A stretch of 64,000 nt of DNA from Oxytricha trifallax (taxonomy: Eukaryota > Ciliophora > Spirotrichea > Sporadotrichida > Oxytrichidae), in assembly GCA_000711775.1 (NCBI GenBank), contig ARYC01017409.1, forward strand, positions 1 through 64,000, read 5' to 3'. Both the position numbers and the translations under genes were made by a program. The notes beneath the pieces are model-generated. The model was not told the origin of the DNA. It searched no databases and saw nothing but the letters and a program-made list of their open reading frames with translations. Below are positions 57,946-64,000 of this stretch, piece after piece (positions within the stretch are counted from its first letter, which is position 1; every line of letters begins with the position of its first letter).

Positions 57946-60900
57946 ATGGATAACTTAGATAATATTCGACAGAGTCAAAGTCAAAAACAAAAATATGACA
58001 GTGCGTTCCTTTTTTCAAAGTAATAATTGATTTTAGGGAAAAATGAAAATATTTCAGCTGAGGATACACAAGAGAATGAGGGATTTAGCTTCTCCTCGCT
58101 TTATGATTTGAAAGCCCATAGTTATTGGCCGAAGTAAGTCAACTAATAAATTTTCAAACACGAACAAATTGTCTTATTTTAAGCACTCTCGTCTATAAAT
58201 TCATGATATACAATAAATCTTTAAGTCTCTCATGATTTCGCACAATAAAACTTCCATAAGACAATTTTAAACCCCCTATTTTAATAAAGAGTGATCGTAT
58301 TCTTACTATGTTCTTGCTACATATTAGGAGTGACTGCTTTGTATCTGCAATTCAATTTGCCTCTCATATTCATAGCATTATTACTGATAGTAAACTTCTT
58401 AGTTTTAATTTTGTTTGGCAACTATATGCTGAGAGCTGTCTTGTTCCCCTATGGCAATTATCTCATCAAGAAGAAAATTGATTCAGAAATTAATGCAAGG
58501 TACTCCAGAGATTTCGCTAAGTTGATTTAGTAACTTCATAGAACTTTGAGAATCTTTGCTGGTCAGGTACCAATGGAAGCTTTAAAATATTTATTGTAAC
58601 TGATTTACAATTATTTTAAAGGTTTTATATAAACTCAATTGTATATGCTAAAAATTAAATAAATTATTCGCTTTTTACTTGAAGACTCCAATAGAAACAT
58701 CAAAGAAAGGCTAAGATGATGCTGAAGAGAGAAGCTTATTAGTTCGAGCAATGAGTGAAAGCAAAAATGAAACAGATTCAAGAGACAGAAAGAAAATCAT
58801 AGTTGATATAAATTCAAGTAAGATATACCTTATTTAAGGATCAATTGTTTGAATCTTCTTGTAGAAATTAAAATGTAAAGTTTTAAAATTTTTATAAGAA
58901 ATAGATTATTGTAAAGTGTAATCAATTTAACTTTATATTAATGAATGTTCACAATCGTTGAGTTAATGAGTATATACACAGCAGTAAATTAAAAACTTTT
59001 AGACAATAAAAAATTCAAGAAAAACTCTCCATTTGCAAAATCTACTCTTTACATGTCTGAAATCATTGATAAACTAAAACAGTTAAATATTACATTTCAT
59101 GACAAGGAAATTGACTTAGACAGATTTAGGAATGTTTACAGCTACTACAGTAAAGAGCTAATTGATGAGGATCAATAAGAGGCGGCTCTACAGTAAAAGT
59201 TGCCTAATATTCATTCTACGTAGATGAATAAGTAAATATTATAAGAAATTGGCGAACTATCTGAGAAATTCAGTGCTACTATAAATAGAGCATTAAGAAA
59301 TAGATGTGGCTGTTTTTGCAGGTTTTAAAGAATGTATGGGTTTATGGAATAAAACATGCTACTATTAGAAAAGAACTTTGATGCATAGCATTTCATGATT
59401 AAAGGACATAGGAGATCTGCAATCGATTGCATGTTCTTTCCATGTACAACTTAAAATAACTTCACTATTGATCTTAATAACCCCTAAGGAGACTTCTTAA
59501 GCAAGCCCACTTATATAGTGTGTAATCCTAATGCATTAATCTATTAAAATATGGTAAACTAACCTAATGCTTATTGGCTTACGTTTTTCTTGAAAAGAGG
59601 AATAAACGTGATGTGCTGGAATTACAGAGATTATGGATTATCGAAATCTTCTTGCTGTATAGGCATTAATCCATACAATACTAAACTAGATGCAGAAAAA
59701 GTAGTAGAATTTCTAGTTAATAAACTTTAAGTTAAAGGGCCTTTAGGAGTATACGGTAGATCTATAGGAGGAATAGCTTCAACTCATTTAGCGAATAAAT
59801 TTCCTCAATATGTCAAATCATTGATTGTTGATAGAACCTTTAACGAACTAGATATTTTAAGTGAAAGAAGAATGACTGGTAGATGCACGACAGCTGTCTT
59901 TAGATTAATTAGCTACAATTGGAAGGCATTAAATGATAGAAATTTCACTCAAGCAAAATGCTTCAAAATTTTGACATGCGATCCAAACGATGACGTAGTA
60001 GATAATTTTAGTTCTTTAGCAGTAGGAGTCGCTTAAAAACTATCAACTAAAGATTATAACTAGCTAAAATGGAAAAGATTTTATCAATGCTTGTGTGCTC
60101 TTTTTGATTTAGAAGAGTTGCTAAACAAGAAACTTAGCGAGGAAGACAGAGAAAAACTTACTTCTAGAGTTTTAATTAATGGTCATGAATCTATAGATAC
60201 AGATTTCAGTAGGAATTTTTCACTTAATAAAGATGACGACGATATGGAGACCGTAACACCTGATATAGAGTCTAATATGCGTATAAGTTTACTAAAGAAA
60301 GAGAGCAAAAACACAAATAATTTGGTAGGCTCAACTGTAAGTTTATTGAACAAAAATGATAAACTTGAGAATAAGATTAGTGTTGACTATCTTAAGAAAC
60401 GCATAAGCTAATTGAAGCATTTCAAGGAAATTCAGTTTGTAATTCATACCATTGTCCTCTTGCTGAATGATTTAGTAGCTGGCACTTTATCCATGAGAGA
60501 CTTATTAAATATGACAAGACTTAGAAAGTTTGACGAGTTCTAAACTTTCCTAAAAGTCCTAGAAGTTTACGGAGTAGGCTACGAAGACGATATCTCACAA
60601 GATAAGCAAAACCTAGATCGTTCAACTTTCACTCACACGAACTAAACTATTTTAGAACTGTCTGCAATATCTGATTGCTGTCAATAGCAACTAATGCTAA
60701 TTCACAAAAAAGATTCAAAGCACTATGGAGAGAATAATGTGCTTAAAGGTCACTTAGCGAACTTTCTATCTTTTCAAATTGAATGCTTTGAAGATTTAAT
60801 TAATATATAGAGGGACAAGAGAGATAAATGGATTTTATAGCAAAGGCAGCTTGGAAATACGAGTACAAACATATAGTACTATGATGACTTTACTAATATC

Positions 60901-62051
60901 GAATAAGGGCATTTAGTATACATGAAATGTGGGCATCGTGGCAAACCTTCTAGATTAGAGGAAAAACGTATCTCTAGATTACTGAGGAAATCTGGCTTTA
61001 TATAATATTAAATAATTTTAGATTTTTTAATAGTTAAATTGGCTTTATTCCCATGCTTGAAGAATTATACAATGCCTAAAAACCCAAGCCTATCTAAAAA
61101 CCTTAAGTCTAACCAAATCAAAAAGATATAGAAGTAGAAGAATTAGATCCTTCAGTTTGGGATAATTTTTAATATCCACCAAAAATAAAGAATGATAAAT
61201 AAGACATCAAAGACATTCCTATAATTGCTAGTACCCCACTTTTATAATTAATTTATGACATTAAATTGCCTTTAAAAGCCAACATAGGTTTCTCATTTTT
61301 TACTAAAGACTTAACCTCTAATATGAATCATCGAATAAAAAACTATTCATACCAATAACAAGAGATAAAAGCTATAGTTTTCAATTTATATTTAATTAAA
61401 AACATAAATATACATATTTATATATATATATAAGCGCCACCCTGGCAATCCCAATAACACAAAATGACTTCAAGTTTAATCAGAAACAGCTATCAGACAG
61501 TAAAAGATTGAATAATAAAGTATTTTCATAAAATTTGTTCATGAGAGACAATCTTTTCACTGGTGAAGGATTCAATCTGTAAAATTAAATGATAAATCAA
61601 ACACGTACTTTTCCAGTATTTTTTTGAATTCTTGTGTGTTTTATTAGTTTTATTTTATGATTATGAACGTTGGAATGAACTTAAATTTGCTAAATGGCCT
61701 AAAACCAAGTGATAACATTGAGAATTAAACCAATAAATATTAAATGAATAAACCTAAAGTAGACGATAACAATAGTGATGATATTGTCGATGATGATGAT
61801 GTGGAATAAATTAACTATTTATAAATATTTTAATTATTAAAGAATCACACATGCACTTCTCAGATGAAGATAGTGGAAATTAAGATAAAATGGAGCAAGA
61901 TTTAGACAAAACCTAAAATAATGCGACTGATGATGCGTCAAATATAGGCAATTATCAACACAGAGATCTCAGAATTAAATAATAAATTATTTATAAAATA
62001 ATTACAAGTAGTGACGATGGAAACATTCTTAAGAACTTCCCACTGCAATGA
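57946..62051 (+). CDS. Membrane-anchored alpha/beta hydrolase-like protein
   Basis: Starts MDNLDNIRQSQSQKQKYD, with a GT-AG intron before KNENISAEDTQENEGFSF. Two strong apolar segments follow: FLLCSCYILGVTALYLQFNL and LIFIALLLIVNFLVLILFG. The hydrolase part reads GLSKSSCCIGINPYNTK, GVYGRSIGGIASTHLANKF (nucleophile Ser in G-R-S-I-G), ILTCDPNDDVVDNFSSLAVG (acid) and VYMKCGHRGKPSRLEEKR (His), a full triad. A charged insert of about 180 residues splits the fold. After a 47-bp IES the C-terminal tail is acidic and unstructured to TGA 62049-62051. Parts between 61390 and 61800 have unresolved introns or IESs. The substrate is unknown. Confidence 0.75.
60994..61040. other. 47-bp IES in hydrolase gene, pointer GGCTTTAT
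   Basis: GGCTTTAT at 60994-61001 and 61041-61048. Removal joins SRLLRKSGFI to PMLEELYNAQKPK in frame. Confidence 0.8.
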
Positions 62052-62434
62052 TAAAAAAAAGATGAAATTTGCATTTATTTATCTATATTAGGGACAGGAA
62101 GGGGAAAGTGAAATATTAGAATATGATTTGAAAAATTTAAATGATAATCATATTTTAATTAACTTCTTAGTTTTTTTATATCATAGAGAATAATTGAATG
62201 TATTGGAATAACTTCTTATAATGTTAGTATTCTAGGTTTAGTTCCTGTATAATTAAACAATTTAAGACCTGTTTTTAAAAGTAAAAAGCCAAGTTTCTTA
62301 GGTTAATTTAAGAATACGTTCTTAATTTATCTAATATCAAAACTTAAACAGAAAATCTTAATTTGAAATATTTTAGTAAGCTATAATACTTTTAAACTTC
62401 TGTCTACACAATTAATTAATATATCATAATTTAT
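62052..62434. other. Intergenic between convergent genes
   Basis: AT-rich, no frame or repeat of note. Confidence 0.4.
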
Positions 62435-63088
62435 TCAAAATCTCTTAAAGTCTTCGTTGTCTTTCTTATTCTTGAAATAATCCTTCTATATCAAGTAATC
62501 ATCGAACATCTGCTTCTTCTTATAAGCGAAGGCATTTTCGTTGATTCCAATATACTTATCTTAGATGTCACTTGTGATCTATTTCATGAGGAAATGCCCA
62601 AACAAATCAATTGCTTGCATAGCGATGGCCACTTTTATGACTTTCTTCAATTCCAAAGATGAAAAGTTTTATTCGAAAATGCCTGCTCTATACATACTAA
62701 AAAGGGCAAGGGGTACATATGCTCTGCTCACGTAAAACATACCGTCTTCAACCTTGAGACCCCTTTAGATTTAATTAATAGTATATTTAATATTCGCTAA
62801 TTAGAGATCAAAAATATCAGTTGAAATGCCAAAAAGATCATCCTGCTATCCATTAACTCAAAGTAATGATTGCATATAATCAATGATATATAGAATTTAT
62901 GAGATCTTAGTGGCTTCATCCTCTTCAATGCCTCTACACAACAAAGCTTTAATATCTGTTCTGTACTGTAGCCTGTCAGATTTAGTGTAAGTCTTTAATT
63001 CTTTTAGCATTCTCATAATTTTTTCAGTAAAAAACAAACCCTTTTTGGCTTTTTTCTATGGAACTTGCTGATTGTTATCTTCGTCCAT
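62435..63088 (-). CDS. Unrecognised 217-aa protein with an in-frame TGA
   Basis: Starts MDEDNNQQVPQKKAKKGLFF. The frame is uninterrupted and intronless to TGA 62435-62437, except for one TGA at 62858-62860 between YIIDYMQSLL and VNGQQDDLFGISTD. Both sides share the same frame and composition, with helical-looking segments (MRMLKELKTYTKSDRLQYRT, LELKKVIKVAIAMQAIDLFG). Either the internal TGA is a true stop giving a 76-residue product or a pseudogene, or it is read through, or the germline copy is mutated. I do not recognise the family. Confidence 0.55.
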
Positions 63089-63362
63089 TGTTATTGAAAA
63101 GTATAAATTTATAATTTTGTTTTAAAGTTAAGGCTATATTTTATTATAATAAGGTCATATCAACTATTTAAATTAAAATTTACTATAAATTTAACAATTA
63201 TTTCTCTATATAACTAAGCAAATAAAAGAAATACTAATTAAAAAGTGAATTCAAGTTAAGAATATAAAATTTGAGTGAAAGTCGATAAATTAAAAACATT
63301 AACATGAACATATAAATACACTCCCTTTTATAAAAAATTCAACATATATTAAAATTTCAGTC

Positions 63363-64000
63363 TCAATTCCTGAACTTCTCGGTGAGCTTTTTAAGTTCGT
63401 CTTGAAACTTAATGGTCATAACTCTGATTGGTCCGATGTCTTCGATTCTCTTCATCCATTTATCTACGTTTGGGTACTTCTTAGTATCTATATTCTGTTC
63501 GATTATTTCTATGACGTTTATCAACTCATTCCGTAAAAATAAAAGTTAAATCTCTGCTAAAATTAAGTCAAGTTATATATCTAAAGTTAAGTAAAATTAT
63601 GAGATTGAAGAAAGCAATATCAGCGATTGAGAAGTCATAGCCGCACAGATATACTTTCCCTCCCTCTAAATGCGATTCTAAGTTAGGAACAATAATGTTA
63701 AAGAATATCTCTCTTTCCTTTTGCTCTTCAGTTTCGCTATACATTGACTCCTCCTTATCAGCGACTCCCTTTTCAAGAAGAATCTTTTCGATTTTTAGCT
63801 TGGTCAATCTATCGCTGTTTCTCTTGACCATCCATTGGATATATTCTAGGTATTAATCTATGAGCTTTCTCTTATCTCTGTTCATGTCCTTGATTGGGTA
63901 GAATTTTTCATCTACGATCTTAGTTTTGCAAATGAATTTGTAGAGGTGAGGGGGATCAGCTAGAATTGTCTGGAAACCATCAATTAAACAAGGCATCATC
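63363..64000 (-). CDS. Glutathione S-transferase-like protein, 5' part outside window
   Basis: Reads from the window end: MMPCLIDGFQTILADPPHLY, then YPIKDMNRDKRKLIDQYLEY, ESHLEGGKVYLCGYDFSIAD and IAFFN, after which a 76-bp IES separates ELINVIEIIEQNIDTKKYPN and VDKWMKRIEDIGPIRVMTIK. The GYDFSIADIAFFNE motif is the conserved C-terminal GST-domain helix (N-capping Ser/Asp box), and the P-x-V-x-K-W-M-x-R end fits too. It stops at TGA 63363-63365. The thioredoxin-like N-terminal domain with the catalytic residue would lie upstream of the window. It could be a GST-like eEF1B or a true transferase. Confidence 0.7.
63528..63603. other. IES in GST-like gene, pointer ATT
   Basis: ATT at 63528-63530 and 63604-63606 flank 76 bp. 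Removal gives SIADIAFFNELINVIE on the minus strand. The pointer is short. Confidence 0.65.

Noticed and set aside
1..64000. CRISPR arrays, tRNA and rRNA genes
   Set aside because: No repeat-spacer array, cloverleaf or conserved rRNA block was seen; the organism is a eukaryote.

Overview
This window looks like germline (micronuclear) DNA of a spirotrich ciliate of the Oxytricha/Tetmemena/Stylonychia type. It is very AT-rich. Real reading frames run through TAA and TAG (read as Gln) and end only at TGA. Genes have short GT-AG introns. Coding regions are also broken by short AT-rich segments that are not introns: each starts and ends with the same 3-12 bp direct repeat, and deleting the segment plus one repeat copy restores frame and family homology. 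These are internal eliminated sequences (IESs) with pointers, and I could place more than 20. The transposons include telomere-bearing elements (TBEs), whose ends carry C4A4 telomere-like repeats, as in oxytrichid germline genomes. Because TAA/TAG are sense codons and IESs are present, standard-code ORFs badly underestimate the genes.

Layout. 1-4 kb: BTB/POZ start (-), small membrane protein (+), dynein heavy-chain tail-like protein (-). 4.2-14.9 kb: one long tubulin-tyrosine-ligase-like gene (-), interrupted by at least five IESs; one of these has grown from about 41 bp to 4.9 kb by insertion of a GC-rich Tc1/mariner-like transposon with an intact transposase and two intact accessory genes, one resembling a papain-like cysteine peptidase. 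16.1-22.4 kb: membrane protein (+), pinin-like (-), PEX11 (+), and a BET1-like SNARE (+) whose transmembrane codons are split by a 1.67-kb nested pair of foldback elements. 22.9-25.7 kb: CLASP/TOG protein (+), running into a TBE. 25.7-32.1 kb: a 4.1-kb TBE next to a second, truncated, inverted TBE. 32-36.5 kb: gene fragments and a 3.3-kb gene desert. 36.5-42.8 kb: GAR-domain coiled-coil protein (-), Q/N-rich protein (+), short-chain dehydrogenase (-). 43-48.8 kb: long coiled-coil gene (+) with a 1.2-kb TBE deletion derivative. 48.9-57.7 kb: calpain-like protease, DNA ligase IV and PCNA (all +); the ligase IV gene holds an antisense coding segment inside one IES. 57.9-64 kb: membrane alpha/beta hydrolase (+), unknown protein with an in-frame TGA (-), glutathione S-transferase-like (-, cut by the window end).

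How it fits together: host genes cover DNA replication and repair (PCNA, LIG4), cytoskeleton (TTLL, CLASP, GAR, dynein tail), membrane traffic and organelles (BET1-like, PEX11) and RNA processing (pinin). They share no operon logic; they are unrelated loci packed with IESs. The mobile elements show several stages of IES origin: insertion into an older IES (TTLL, SDR), insertion into coding DNA with the target duplication able to act as pointer (BET1-like, coiled-coil gene), and degenerate clustered copies (TBE pair). All gene-family calls are from recognised sequence motifs, not database searches; IES boundaries are inferred from repeats plus frame restoration.
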